Shown: positions 36,437 to 47,378, numbered from the stretch's first letter. The stretch is 64,000 nucleotides of DNA from JABMQB01 sp964575025 (GCA_964575025.1 CAZNPV010000005.1:1-64000), one strand, 5' to 3'. The notes: generated by a model from the letters alone, not told the origin. Program-made: numbers and translations.

Positions 36437-39049
36437 TTACCGTCTTCTCCGTTTATAATACGGTTTTTCCTTTATTGAAAAGTTCCAGGTGAGTTTAGCT
36501 CCCAGCATCCGGGGAGGCGAGGGTACTGCGAGAACAGGGCCAAAGGATGGGCCAGGGATGCCTGTGTAAAGGGCATATTGTTCATTCAGGATATTCCGGG
36601 CGTAGACCTGAAAGGTTGCATCGGGTTTCGTTAGGTGTACTCCTGCCTGAGCATTAAGAACACCATATGCCTCCTGGTACATCTCTTGCGTATTGGCATC
36701 GTCAAAAAAGAGATCTGATTGGTACGTATAGGTGGGCGAGGCAAACAATTGGATCCCGGGGGCTAGCGGTGCCGACAGGTACATCCCGACGCCAAGGCTG
36801 TGTTCCGGGGATAATCTCAGGCGGTTTCCCTTGAGATCCGGTATATCTTCCTGATGGTTGCCCGGATCATCAAACCCGGTTTTCATCCATGCATAATTCC
36901 CGAAGAGATCCACTCCCCGGAGGATAGCATAGTGTACCTGGGCTTCCACTCCGTAAATTGTCGCTTTGGTGGAATGAAGGGAGTCGGATGTGTTAATGGT
37001 TTCTGTCGGATTTGTAATCCCTATGGTTGGGACGATACCGGAGACCCTTGTATAAAAAGCGGTTGCATCAACCCATAACCGGCTTTTAAGTATTCCTTTA
37101 AAGCCAAGTTCGGCGTTTTGCATATGTCCGGCCGGTATTTTTTCTGCTTCTCCGTTGTTCGTAAAATGCAGGTATCCTGGTTTTAGTCCCGATGCATAAT
37201 TTCCGTAGAGGGTAGCATCCGGACTGAATTTATAGGTTAGACCTGCCTGGTACACAATCGTCAGGGAATCCGTTTTCCCGGTGGTTTTATTTGCCGGCGT
37301 GTAATACAGATTGGGTGTGGCTCCGGTTATTTGCCCGAGTATGGATTCTGAACCACCTGCAAAGGACTGGGTATTAGAAAGTTCCTGCATGGTATATGCC
37401 ATTTGTAATCCTCCTGTGAGCCGAAGCCGGTATGTCAGATTCCATGTTGCCTGGCCGGAGATTTCGATCCATTGGTTCACTCCTTCAAGGGTTCTTTCTT
37501 CCCTGTGATTTCCGGGCAGGGAGGTTCCCTCCGGTATGGCGGCAGTGCTTCCGGGAGGAATTGAACGCACTGCATTTGGCTGACCCAGGTTGTCTACCAG
37601 GTTCCCGGGATCAAAGATCAGGGAGTATACATACTGTTCGTTGGTTGAGAGGACGTTTTGCAGGGAAGTGTTGTCCCTCACGTAACGTATGTTCCCGAAT
37701 CCGTTCAGCCGGCTGTTGCGGGTAACATTGAGCCGTACCTCCTGGGTGAAACGTTTTACCCCGATCTCTGTGGAACAATGCAACGCATCGGCTGCCGTGC
37801 CATCGCCGTCCCATGATTCGCCGCCTGAATGATTCTGAAAGGAAGTTGTAGAGGAGAAATAGGTATGTTCCGAGATGTAATACCGGCCTTTTAAGATTGT
37901 ATGAAAGAGTTCTTTCGTGTTTGACAGGGTATCACCGCCATTCAGAGACGCACAGCCGGTAAACAGGTTGGTGTCACCAAAGGTGTCCGGCAGAAAGGGA
38001 TGCCTATAACTTACTCCCGGTTCGTTGTCTTTCTGGTAATTTCCTTCCAGGTCAAAGCGCCAAAAAATATTGGGAATATAACGAAGGGATACCCGTCCGC
38101 CTGCTTTATGGATCCCGTTCAGGGAACCCCCGTCTGCATTTGCAATATACCCTTCCCGGTGGTCGTAAAATCCTGCCGCCCTTGCAAGGAGCGTTTTTTC
38201 AAGAATGGGAACATTCACCATTCCTTCCATCGATTTCCGGTCCAGGTTGCCAACCCGTACGGAGACCGATCCATACCCTGAATCAGCAGGTTTCCGGCTG
38301 ATATAATAGATGGCTCCGATCAGGGCCTCATTCCCGGATAAGGTATTCTGCGGTCCCTTATGGATTTCAACGCGTTCCACATCAAATAAACGGAGGGAAG
38401 AGCCGGCAGCCCGGGGTAAGGGGATCTCGTTGTAAAAAGTTACAATTCCCGGAAAGGGGCTGATTCCTGTTTGATCGCTGCTGAGTCCCCTGAACGCGTA
38501 CACCGGATGCAGGCTGTTGGACAACCGGATATCCGTTCCGGATGAAAAACAGGCCAGGTCCTGCAAATGATCTGCATCGAGGCGTGTGATCTGAACCTGA
38601 TTAAAAATTACCGGAGAGGAAGGTACATCCAGAATCTGTTGCTCCCGTTTCTGCAGGGTGGTGATCAACGGGCCGGTTCTCACAGGTTCTTCATCCAGTG
38701 TAAAATAGAGTTCATTGATTCCTTCCCGGATCACAATATCGGTGTACTTTGTTTTGTATCCGGCCAGGGAAGCCTGGATCCGTTGTCTCCCTGTAGGCAG
38801 GCCCGTTAACAGGTATTCCCCTTCAGTATTGGTATGGACACCCCGCACCGATCCGATCCAGACCACCGAAACCCCCTGAAGCAATTCTCCCTTCCGGTTC
38901 ATCACTTTCCCCCATAAAAAAATCCGGTCCAGGTTTCTGTTGACCGCCTCAACCTTCCGGTATTTGCGTTGGACCCTTTCTCTCTTTTTCTGGGAATAAG
39001 CAGGGAAAACAAGCAGGAAAAGCAACATCAGAACAAGAGTTCTTTGCAT
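36437..39049 (-). CDS. TonB-dependent receptor with carboxypeptidase-like N-terminal domain
   Basis: An 870-residue outer-membrane receptor. Signal peptide 1-19 (ending FPAYS), basic linker, then a CarboxypepD_reg-like domain at about 45-120 (GKVMNRKGELLQGVSVVWIG, TNTEGEYLLTGLP). The plug follows (LDVPSSPVIFNQVQITRL, RGLSSDQTG, FDVERVEIHKGPQNTLSGNEALIGAIYYISRKP split in two blocks) and the rest is a 22-strand barrel ending in AKLTWNFSIKEKPYYKRRRR. The substrate is unknown; the lack of a SusD gene argues against a glycan-uptake pair. It is divergent from the beta-helix gene. Confidence 0.9.
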   Translation of the reverse strand: MQRTLVLMLLFLLVFPAYSQKKRERVQRKYRKVEAVNRNLDRIFLWGKVMNRKGELLQGVSVVWIGSVRGVHTNTEGEYLLTGLPTGRQRIQASLAGYKTKYTDIVIREGINELYFTLDEEPVRTGPLITTLQKREQQILDVPSSPVIFNQVQITRLDADHLQDLACFSSGTDIRLSNSLHPVYAFRGLSSDQTGISPFPGIVTFYNEIPLPRAAGSSLRLFDVERVEIHKGPQNTLSGNEALIGAIYYISRKPADSGYGSVSVRVGNLDRKSMEGMVNVPILEKTLLARAAGFYDHREGYIANADGGSLNGIHKAGGRVSLRYIPNIFWRFDLEGNYQKDNEPGVSYRHPFLPDTFGDTNLFTGCASLNGGDTLSNTKELFHTILKGRYYISEHTYFSSTTSFQNHSGGESWDGDGTAADALHCSTEIGVKRFTQEVRLNVTRNSRLNGFGNIRYVRDNTSLQNVLSTNEQYVYSLIFDPGNLVDNLGQPNAVRSIPPGSTAAIPEGTSLPGNHREERTLEGVNQWIEISGQATWNLTYRLRLTGGLQMAYTMQELSNTQSFAGGSESILGQITGATPNLYYTPANKTTGKTDSLTIVYQAGLTYKFSPDATLYGNYASGLKPGYLHFTNNGEAEKIPAGHMQNAELGFKGILKSRLWVDATAFYTRVSGIVPTIGITNPTETINTSDSLHSTKATIYGVEAQVHYAILRGVDLFGNYAWMKTGFDDPGNHQEDIPDLKGNRLRLSPEHSLGVGMYLSAPLAPGIQLFASPTYTYQSDLFFDDANTQEMYQEAYGVLNAQAGVHLTKPDATFQVYARNILNEQYALYTGIPGPSFGPVLAVPSPPRMLGAKLTWNFSIKEKPYYKRRRR

Positions 39050-39179
39050 GCTCTAAATTTTTTTTATAAAAAACGTGAATAACCCGAAAAAGGTATTGAC
39101 TAGAAACAATTATTCTGTATCTTATGACAGCAATTGGAAAGAAAAGATACGACTACCCATAAACTAAATCTGAACGAAT

Positions 39180-42100
39180 ATGAAAAATCTTTCTACCTTC
39201 TGTGTTATTCTATGGCTGCTTTTTGCAGGATATAGGATCAGTTACTCCCAGACCGATATTGGTGGTGAATTATCTGCCAGCACGACCCTGACAAAATCCG
39301 GGAGCCCTTACCTTGTAAATACCATTACGGTACCTGCCGGCATTACGCTGACGATTGAAGCCGGGGCTGTTCTGAAATTCAAAGGGGCCTGGGAGAATAT
39401 CAATGTTTACGGGACCTTGAAAGTGAACGGGACAGCGAATGATCCTGTCTTTTTTACATCCATCAAAGATGACTCCGACGGGAACGATTCCAATGCGGAT
39501 GGCAATGCTTCAGTCCCTGCAAAAGGAGACTGGGCAGCTGTTATTCTGCGGGCTACAAGTTCCGGGAATCAGCTGAACCACACCTACCTGCGGTATGGTG
39601 GGGGTGCCGGGACATCCTCTTCACTGGAAATATCTTCCGGACAATCAGAACTGAATGCCTGTAAAATCGATTATTCAGTAGAACGGGGGATAACCATCTA
39701 TGATTGTTCACCGGATATCCACGATTGTTCGTTTACCGGCAATCAAACCGATGGTATGTACATTCATGGGTTGGATGCAACCAAAACCCTGAATTTCTAT
39801 AACAACACCTTTACGGATAACGTAAACTGGGCGGTAAACTGCAATCTGAAAGAAAATTCGGCCGATATAACCTTGTCGGGAAACAGCAGCACGGGATCGG
39901 CCCACAACGGATTTGGGATCTTCGGAGCTTTGGCTTCCGATGTTACTTTTGATGGAAACGACGGTTTCCCTTTTATCGTCAATACAAGTGTGGTTGTCCG
40001 GGAAGGAGCATCCCTGAAATTTACGGCCGGAACCGTGATAAAATTCAATTACACCTGGGATAATATGGATGTCTACGGAACCCTGATAACCGACGGGTCG
40101 GTGGGATATCCGGTCGTATTCACTTCGCTGAAAGACGATGTGTATGGGGGAGACACGAACGGTGACCTGGATGCCACTGCTGCGGGGTATGGGGACTGGG
40201 CAGCTGTTATTCTGCGGGCTACAAGTTCCGGGAATCAACTGGACCATACCTACCTGCGGTATGGTGGGGGTGCCGGGACATCCTCTTCACTGGAAATGTA
40301 TTCCGGACAATCAGAACTAAATGCCTGTAAAATTGATTATTCTGTAGAACGGGGAATAAACATTTATGGTTGTTCCCCGGATATCCATGATTGTTCGTTT
40401 ACCGGCAATCAAACCGATGGTATGTACATCTATGGGCTGGATGCAACCAAAACCCTGAATTTCTATAACAACACCTTTACGGATAACGTAAANNNNNNNN
40501 NNNNNNNNNNNNNNNNNNNNNNNNNNNNNNNNNNNNNNNNNNNNNNNNNNNNNNNNNNNNNNNNNNNNNNNNNNNNNNNNNNNNNNNNNNNNTGGATGCA
40601 ACCAAAACCCTGAATTTCTATAACAACACCTTTACGGATAACGTAAACTGGGCGGTAAACTGCAATCTGAAAGAAAATTCGGCCGATATAACCTTGTCGG
40701 GAAACAGCAGCACGGGATCGGCCCACAACGGATTTGGGATCTTCGGAGCTTTGGCTTCCGATGTTACTTTTGATGGAAACGACGGTTTCCCTTTTATCGT
40801 CAATACAAGTGTGGTTGTCCGGGAAGGAGCATCCCTGAAATTTACGGCCGGAACCGTGATAAAATTCAATTACACCTGGGATAATATGGATGTCTACGGA
40901 ACCCTGATAACCGACGGGTCGGTGGAATATCCGGTCGTATTCACTTCGCTGAAAGACGATATGTATGGGGGGGACACGAACAGCGACCTGGATGCTACTG
41001 CTGCGGGGTACGGGGACTGGGCAGCTGTTATTCTACGGGCTACAAGTTCCGGGAATCAGATGGACCACACCTACCTGCGGTATGGTGGGGGTGCCGGGAC
41101 ATCCTCTTCACTGGAAATGTATTCCGGACAATCAGAACTAAATGCCTGTAAAATTGATTATTCTGTAGAACGGGGAATAAACATTTATGGTTGTTCCCCG
41201 GATATCCATGATTGTTCGTTTACCGGCAATCAAACCGATGGTATGTACATTCATGGGCTGGATGCAACCAAAACCCTGAATTTCTTTAACAACTCTTTTA
41301 CGGATAACGTAAACTGGGCGGTAAACTGCAACCTGAAAGAAAATTCGGCCGATATAACCTTGTCGGGAAACATCAGCTCAGGATCGGCACACAACGGTTT
41401 TGGCCTGTACGGGAATATAGCAGGAAATATCCGGTTAACAGGTCAGGTTGATTTTCCGTTTATTGTGAATGGATCCGTAACCGTCCGGGAAGGGAAAAAA
41501 CTGACTATTGCTGAAGGCACCGGGGTTAAGTTCAACTCAGTCTGGGACCGAATGGATGTTTCCGGAACACTGGATGCCACCGGCACCTATAGCCATCCTA
41601 TCTATTTCACTTCTCTGAGTGATGACCATCTCGGCGGCGACAGCAACAGCGATGGCAATGCCACAGAGCCATCACCCGGTGATTGGTCCGGCATCTTCTT
41701 CCGAGACATAAGCAAAGGGAATATACTCAAAAATGCAATCGTCCGCTATGCTGGTGGAGCCGGAACTTCAGCAGCCATAGATGTATATACTTCCAATGTT
41801 TCGGTAGACAGCTCAGAGGTGAGTTATTCCGTAGAACGGGGATTCTTTATCTCAGGCGCGAATCCGGTGATTCAGCGGAGTAAAATATCGAATAACCAAA
41901 CCGATGGAATTTACACCACATCCGGGGCATTGCCAACCCTCTCCCATAACCAGATCGTTGATAACGGGAATTACGGGGTGTACAATGCCGATGGTACAGT
42001 TGATGTTGATGCCCGGAATAACTGGTGGGGACACTCTACAGGGCCATATCATCCCACACTCAATCCATCCGGCCAGGGCAATAAGGTGACCGACCATGTT

Positions 42101-42415
42101 TTGTTTAACCCATGGCATACAACCACATCCGTTACGGAAATCCCTGTGGAAGACGGATTGGCCCTGGGACAGCATTATCCCAATCCGGCTACCGGGAAAG
42201 TAACTGTGCCATTTGAACTGGAGAAAACAGCAAGAGTCCTTCTCCAGGTAGTAAACATGGACGGGAAAATATTGAATACCGTTCTGAACGAAACCCGGAC
42301 AGCAGGATCCCATCAGGTTACATTCCCCTGCGAAAAATTAACAAACGGAACCTATTTGCTCCGGCTGACATCGGGAAATATCAGCAGGATAAGCCGGTTG
42401 GTTATCCTGAATTAG
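39180..42415 (+). CDS. T9SS-exported right-handed beta-helix repeat protein, interrupted by an assembly gap
   Basis: One gene broken by 100 N. The N terminus has a signal peptide (about 1-23, ending RISYS). The body is parallel beta-helix sequence (SPDIHDCSFTGNQTDGMYI, FYNNTFTDNVNW) arranged as near-identical 222-residue units. The C terminus is a type A T9SS sorting domain: ALGQHYPNPATG, then VNMDGKIL, and final GTYLLRLTSG...RISRLVILN. Both sides of the gap are open but in different frames with 100 N; they join in frame if the flanks overlap by 55 bp, giving 1026 residues, plus 222 for each missing unit. Exported through SprA and anchored or released at the surface; ligand unknown. Confidence 0.88.
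39772..41280 (+). repeat. Tandem near-identical 666-bp repeats in the beta-helix gene
   Basis: The landmark TGGATGCAACCAAAACC recurs at 39772, 40438, 40593 and 41259. The spacing is 666 bp (222 codons) on both sides of the N run. Copies 39772-40437 and 40593-41258 differ at only a handful of bases; the last copy begins to diverge after about 41290. Such identity points to recent duplication or gene conversion and to possible repeat-number variation. Confidence 0.9.
40493..40592. other. Assembly gap of 100 N
   Basis: Exactly 100 N, a conventional placeholder for unknown length. The 55 bases before it (40438-40492) are identical to the 55 bases after it (40593-40647). See the beta-helix gene. 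Confidence 0.98.
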
Positions 42416-42440
42416 TACCTTAATCACGGTATTTTGTAAA

Positions 42441-44861
42441 CTAAAAGTCCGCAATAAGAGAAAAAATAAAATTCATACCGGGTGCAACAACTCCTGAAGA
42501 ATACGGCCGGTAGCGTTTGTCAAGGATGTTTTCCATGCCTCCGCTGAACCGTAAATGGTTATTCACTTTATACGATGATTTGATATTCAGGGTCCACCAG
42601 CCGGGAGAGGTTGGATTTCCCTGTTCGTCCGGTACATAGAGGTGTGGTTTATCTCTTTCCGGTTCTGCCAGGTTTTGATAATCAATCCTGCCGCTGTAGG
42701 CTGCATAGAGATCAATCAGCCAGGAACGGTTCCGGAAGATCAGATGGGAATTTCCAAAGAGGGGAGCTACATGCCGGACGGGTTTGTGGTCCGAGTCTTC
42801 GCCTTTTGTGACAGTGATCGTGTGGCGGGTACGAAGGAAATTATTCAGGATATATTCAAACGTAAAACTCCCTCCGTAAATACGGGCTGATTCTGCATTG
42901 GTTAAGGCTTCCACTTTGCTTAATTCCCCGTCGTAAAGGATGGAATCAAGTCCCCCAAGTGTGAAGTCCCGCCTGACCATGGCATTTTTCAGGTGGGTGT
43001 AGAACCCATTCAGTTCAAAGCGTGCTTTATGGAGACAGCTTCTGATGAGGTCCACTTCAATGCCCCGTGCATATTCCGGTTTCAGACCGGGATTCGGAAC
43101 CACAACATTTCCCGGTTCGGAATCAAAGACCTTGGCTATGTCATCCACATTGGGGGACCGGAACCCGGTTGCTGCCATGAGGTTTACCTGCCACGCTTCG
43201 GTAGGGCGCCAGACGATCCCGGCATTTCCGTTCACAGCGGAATTTGTTGAATTGAATTCTGAAAAGGGGAAATCGTAAAAATCCTTTGAGAACTTCCCCT
43301 TTATATGGGTTAAGGTATACCGGAATCCTGACTGCAGGGTGATTTTTGCTCCGCAATGCCGTTTATAGGTCAGATAGCCGGCATAGCTCCGGTACCGGGA
43401 ACCATCCGGATAACGCGATGGTGCCGGCACGGAGGATTCATCCGGCAGATGGATGGTTTCACCCGTTGAATGGATCTTGTTGAAATAGCTTTCCAATCCG
43501 TAAAAGATCAGGTTGTTTTCATTGAATTGTTTATCAAAATCGAGATTGAAGGAGGTGACATGGAGTTTTTCCACCCGTCGCTGCAGTTCCGGGTCATTCA
43601 GTTTCCGGTCGTTCCGGCTTTCTTGGAAATATTGGTAGGCGGCAATGAAATGTATATGGTCGAATAAAAAGGTTTCCTTTTTCCATTGGATGTTCAGGTT
43701 TTGCATAGCCCACACCTGTGGACCGTAATACCAGTCACCATATTTCAGTTTCTCGCCTGAATAAACGATAAGCCGGTCGTAACGCGGTATATCGGAAGAG
43801 CCGGAATAGTGGCTGCCAACGGTTACTTCAAAAGAATGATCCGGACGGTAGCGGGCTTTTGCCATGAGGTTCAGTTGCGCGTATCCTGTATAATGCTGAA
43901 TTTGCGGATCCTTGTTTTTGATCACCTCATCCACGCCATCAAAACGGGCCTCTGAAATATATTCAGGACGTAGATATTCTTCCGGGCCGTGGGATCCCAT
44001 TTTCAGGTCGTTGAAATTACTGTACGTAATGCTGCCCAGCAATGCGAGCTTTTTTGATCCGTAGTTAAAATTGGTATGAACGGTTTTTTCTCTGTTGGCT
44101 GTGGAGTAGCGTGCAAGGATATGGTTCGAAAAGTTATTTTCATTGAGGGTGGTGAGTCGGGGTGTCAGGGTATGAAAACTCATTACCCCACCCATGGCAT
44201 CGCTGCCGTAAATGACCGATCCGGGGCCGAAGATAATTTCTGTATGTTCCGTGGAATGGGCATCCAGTGAGATGACATTGTGCAGGTTCCCGCTTCGGAA
44301 AATAGCGTTGTTCATTCGGACGCCATCGACCATGATTAAAACCCGGTTGGCTGAGAAACCACGTATCATCGGACTTCCGCCACCCATCTGGCTTTTCTGT
44401 ATGAAAATGCCCCCTTTGCTCCCCAGCAGGTCAGCCGTAGTTTGCGGATTCAGGGTATAGACATCCTCGATCCCAAGGGTCATAACTTTGTTCGGAACTT
44501 CGCTTTTCGTCTGTTCTCTGCGACTTACAGAAATGATAATTTCATCCAGCCGGATTGGGTCTTCAACCAGCAAGACCACATACCCTTGTGATGTCAGTTG
44601 TTTAAAATCCGCCTTATACGTAAGGTATGAGGAGTGTTTGAAGTGTATGGTTTCATGCTTCCTGAAACAATCCAGGCTCGCCTTTCCCAGGCCGTCAGTC
44701 TGGGTGGAAGAAGATTCCGAATACAACAGAACTCCCTGTAAAGGTTTTCCTGTTTCCGCATCAAAAACGGTTAGCTGTTGGCTCTTGACGCTGAAAAAAG
44801 CAAACAGGATTAAAAAGATACAAAGGAACGGTTTCAATTTCTTTGGTTTACAGATTTTCAA
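42441..44861 (-). CDS. TonB-dependent receptor, haem/siderophore-like plug
   Basis: An 806-residue outer-membrane receptor. The start is TTG 44861, since a stop lies just upstream and no ATG gives the signal peptide (FLCIFLILFAFFSVKS). A short carboxypeptidase-like domain (LTVFDAETGKPLQGVLL) precedes a plug with QKSQMGGGSPMIRGFSANR, MVDGVRMNNAIFRSGNLHNV and IIFGPGSVIYGSDAMGGVM, blocks that resemble haemoglobin/haem and siderophore receptors. The barrel ends in MNFIFSLIADF with the expected terminal Phe. It is convergent with the beta-helix gene, 25 bp apart. Substrate is inferred only from the plug. Confidence 0.9.
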   Translation of the reverse strand: MKICKPKKLKPFLCIFLILFAFFSVKSQQLTVFDAETGKPLQGVLLYSESSSTQTDGLGKASLDCFRKHETIHFKHSSYLTYKADFKQLTSQGYVVLLVEDPIRLDEIIISVSRREQTKSEVPNKVMTLGIEDVYTLNPQTTADLLGSKGGIFIQKSQMGGGSPMIRGFSANRVLIMVDGVRMNNAIFRSGNLHNVISLDAHSTEHTEIIFGPGSVIYGSDAMGGVMSFHTLTPRLTTLNENNFSNHILARYSTANREKTVHTNFNYGSKKLALLGSITYSNFNDLKMGSHGPEEYLRPEYISEARFDGVDEVIKNKDPQIQHYTGYAQLNLMAKARYRPDHSFEVTVGSHYSGSSDIPRYDRLIVYSGEKLKYGDWYYGPQVWAMQNLNIQWKKETFLFDHIHFIAAYQYFQESRNDRKLNDPELQRRVEKLHVTSFNLDFDKQFNENNLIFYGLESYFNKIHSTGETIHLPDESSVPAPSRYPDGSRYRSYAGYLTYKRHCGAKITLQSGFRYTLTHIKGKFSKDFYDFPFSEFNSTNSAVNGNAGIVWRPTEAWQVNLMAATGFRSPNVDDIAKVFDSEPGNVVVPNPGLKPEYARGIEVDLIRSCLHKARFELNGFYTHLKNAMVRRDFTLGGLDSILYDGELSKVEALTNAESARIYGGSFTFEYILNNFLRTRHTITVTKGEDSDHKPVRHVAPLFGNSHLIFRNRSWLIDLYAAYSGRIDYQNLAEPERDKPHLYVPDEQGNPTSPGWWTLNIKSSYKVNNHLRFSGGMENILDKRYRPYSSGVVAPGMNFIFSLIADF

Positions 44862-44922
44862 ATGGAGTTAACCATCAAAAATTGTACCTCTTATTGGCTT
44901 TTTCTGCCAGGATTACAGAATT

Positions 44923-46275
44923 TTAGTTTTTATACCGGAGCCACTTGATCAGTTCTTTCAGGTTTACTTTTTTCCCGTACATCAGGATTCCGATGCGATA
45001 GATCTTGGCGGCTGCCCAGATAGCTCCTCCGGTAGTTATTACAAGCAATGCCATAGACAGCAGCAGCTCCCAGGGAGGAACATCATACGGGATCCGGGCC
45101 AGCATGGCTACGGGGGAAGTCAGAGGCACCATTGAAGCCCAGAAAGCGATGGATCCTTCGGGATTTCTGGCTATCGGAAAAAGAATAATAATCGAGAGAA
45201 TCAACGGAAAGGTAATCGGAAAGACCATTTGCTGGCTGTCTTCATCGTTATCCACTGCAGCGCCTACAGCTCCCAGGAGGGAACTATAAAGGAGATATCC
45301 CCCCAGAAAATAGAACACAAACGTGAAAAGGATCAGGGGCAGGTTCAGGTTGCCAATCATTTCAATAATCTCCAGTAGCTGATTCTGTGAGCCTTCCTGG
45401 GCTGCTGCCTGGCTGGCTGCCGGATTGATCTGTTGCTGACTTTCCATGATGCTCTGTCCCATTTGCTGCGCCTGCTCGGGTGAGAAAAATCCCTGAAGTA
45501 TGGTAACAGCTACCAGGCCAATAATGACCCAGATTGCTACCTGGGTTAATCCTACCAGGGCCGTACCAACTATTTTCCCAAACATTAGCTGAACAGGTTT
45601 AACGGAAGAAACAATCACTTCCACAATCCGGTTCTTTTTTTCTTCCATTACACTCCGCATCACCATCGACCCATACATAAATACAAAAAAGTAGATGATG
45701 AATCCCATAATATAGCTGGCACCAAAGGCCACAAAGGAGTTGCTTTTTTTCTCTTCGCCTGTATCGGTAACTTTTACACTGTTCAGTTGCACGCGGGTGC
45801 GGGTGGCTGCCAGCCTCTCTTCCAGGTCGGGAACCCGGGTCTCCTCAATGACTTTCTGCCTTTTGTCGTTCTCAATGAAACGGCTTAACCTGGATTCGAT
45901 CTCCTCGATCAGTTCAAAAGGGACCTGTTTATCTGATGTTAGCGTTGCTGTGTTGGTGGTATATATGTTTGCCGGAACATAAAGCAAGGCATAATAGCTG
46001 TTGTTCCGGATGTTGTTTTTCAGTTCGCGGTATAAATCTTCCGGTATAAATGTATATTTTGTGTATCCTTCCTGCCCCAACTCTCCGAGGAAAAGGCCTG
46101 ATTCATCGTACACTGCAATGTCTCTTTCCTCCTTGTCTCCTCTCATTGCCAGCCAGACGGGGATCATGATGATCCCCGCCATAAAGAAGGGTACCAGCAA
46201 TGTTGTAATGATAAATGATTTCTTTTTAACCCGGGTGAGGTATTCACGTTTTAAGATAAGAAAGGATTTATTCAT
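44923..46275 (-). CDS. ABC-2 type exporter permease (NatB-like)
   Basis: A 450-residue membrane protein. One helix near residues 20-42, a large extracytoplasmic region (about 45-180), then five to six helices in the C-terminal half (YIMGFIIYFFVFMYGSMVMRSVMEEKKNRIVEVIVSSV marks the ABC-2 core, here given as landmark ends YIMGFIIYF and EEKKNRIVEVIVSS). A Gln/Ala-rich loop (about 275-305) is inserted between helices. It works with the ATPase encoded 12 bp upstream; the family includes sodium exporter NatAB, but the substrate here is unknown. Confidence 0.88.
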   Translation of the reverse strand: MNKSFLILKREYLTRVKKKSFIITTLLVPFFMAGIIMIPVWLAMRGDKEERDIAVYDESGLFLGELGQEGYTKYTFIPEDLYRELKNNIRNNSYYALLYVPANIYTTNTATLTSDKQVPFELIEEIESRLSRFIENDKRQKVIEETRVPDLEERLAATRTRVQLNSVKVTDTGEEKKSNSFVAFGASYIMGFIIYFFVFMYGSMVMRSVMEEKKNRIVEVIVSSVKPVQLMFGKIVGTALVGLTQVAIWVIIGLVAVTILQGFFSPEQAQQMGQSIMESQQQINPAASQAAAQEGSQNQLLEIIEMIGNLNLPLILFTFVFYFLGGYLLYSSLLGAVGAAVDNDEDSQQMVFPITFPLILSIIILFPIARNPEGSIAFWASMVPLTSPVAMLARIPYDVPPWELLLSMALLVITTGGAIWAAAKIYRIGILMYGKKVNLKELIKWLRYKN

Positions 46276-46287
46276 GGGTTTTTTGTT

Positions 46288-47208
46288 TTAGTTGTTATTG
46301 GATGATTCCACGGCTTTAATGAAAACATCGTTCATGCTTGGGATGGCCTCCTCAAACGAAATAATCCGGGCAACCGGAATCAACGCCTGAATCAGTTCGT
46401 TGTTGGTACTGCCATTGGTAAACTGAACTGTAAGGTGTTTAACCTCCCTGTCTTCGCTATGTTTCAGAATGCGGTATTCCTTCAGGGCGCCGGTCACTTT
46501 ATCCATGTCTCCCTGATAGGTAATTTTGAAAATATTTGATTTATACGCTTCCCTGATTTTCTCGGTCGGCCCGTCTACGATCTTTTTGGATTTATTGATC
46601 AGGGCTATATGGTCGCATAGTTCTTCTACCGATCCCATATTGTGGGTGGAGAAGATGATCGTTGCTCCGTCTTCTCTGAGTTTGAGTACTTCCTGTTTGA
46701 TCAGATTGGCATTGATCGGATCAAAGCCGCTGAAAGGTTCATCGAAGATCAACAGGCTGGGTTTGTGTACAACGGTGGTTATGAACTGTACTTTTTGCTG
46801 CATCCCCTTTGAAAGCTCTTCAACCTTTTTGTCCCACCACGGTAAGATCTCGAATTTTCTGAACCAATAGGTTAGATTCTGAACTGCTTCGGAATGCGAA
46901 AGTCCTTTGAGGCGGGAAAGGTAAATAGCCTGTTCTCCGATTTTCATTTTTTTGTATAGTCCGCGTTCTTCAGGCAGGTATCCGATCTTTTCAACGTCGG
47001 AAGCTTTTAATTTATGCCCCTCCAGAAACAACTCTCCCTTATCGGGAGCTGTAATCTGATTAATGATCCGGATCAAGGTAGTTTTACCGGCTCCGTTGGG
47101 ACCCAGCAATCCGAAAATACTCCCTTTCTCAACCGATAGGGTGACGTCGGTCAGGGCCTGCAGGGAGGAAAAGGTTTTATCGATATGATGCGCACTGAAA
47201 AATTCCAT
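46288..47208 (-). CDS. ABC transporter ATP-binding protein (NatA-like)
   Basis: A 306-residue ATPase. Walker A GPNGAGKTT, Q-loop region IGYLPEERGLYKKM, signature ELSKGMQQKV, Walker B LLIFDEPFSGFDP and the switch His in FSTHNMG are all intact. The C-terminal extension after residue 215 is the usual DUF4162-type domain of ABC-2 exporters. Partner permease follows. Confidence 0.94.
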   Translation of the reverse strand: MEFFSAHHIDKTFSSLQALTDVTLSVEKGSIFGLLGPNGAGKTTLIRIINQITAPDKGELFLEGHKLKASDVEKIGYLPEERGLYKKMKIGEQAIYLSRLKGLSHSEAVQNLTYWFRKFEILPWWDKKVEELSKGMQQKVQFITTVVHKPSLLIFDEPFSGFDPINANLIKQEVLKLREDGATIIFSTHNMGSVEELCDHIALINKSKKIVDGPTEKIREAYKSNIFKITYQGDMDKVTGALKEYRILKHSEDREVKHLTVQFTNGSTNNELIQALIPVARIISFEEAIPSMNDVFIKAVESSNNN

Positions 47209-47378
47209 ATGGATCGCTTTTTTGTATTTGTATTGGGAATGCCCATTAAATTACGGGTGAAATTAATCTCTATGGATAAAAAAACAAAGGTTCCTTCAGA
47301 AATTTGCTGAAATTATAACGATTGATAGCAGTTCCTAGGTACTTGTTACCGGGCATTGTATTCTTTTTTGCTCTCTTT

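Noticed and set aside
40493..40592. Split of the beta-helix locus into two separate genes
   Set aside because: The apparent frame change is only due to the 100-N placeholder; with the 55-bp overlap the two parts join in one frame.
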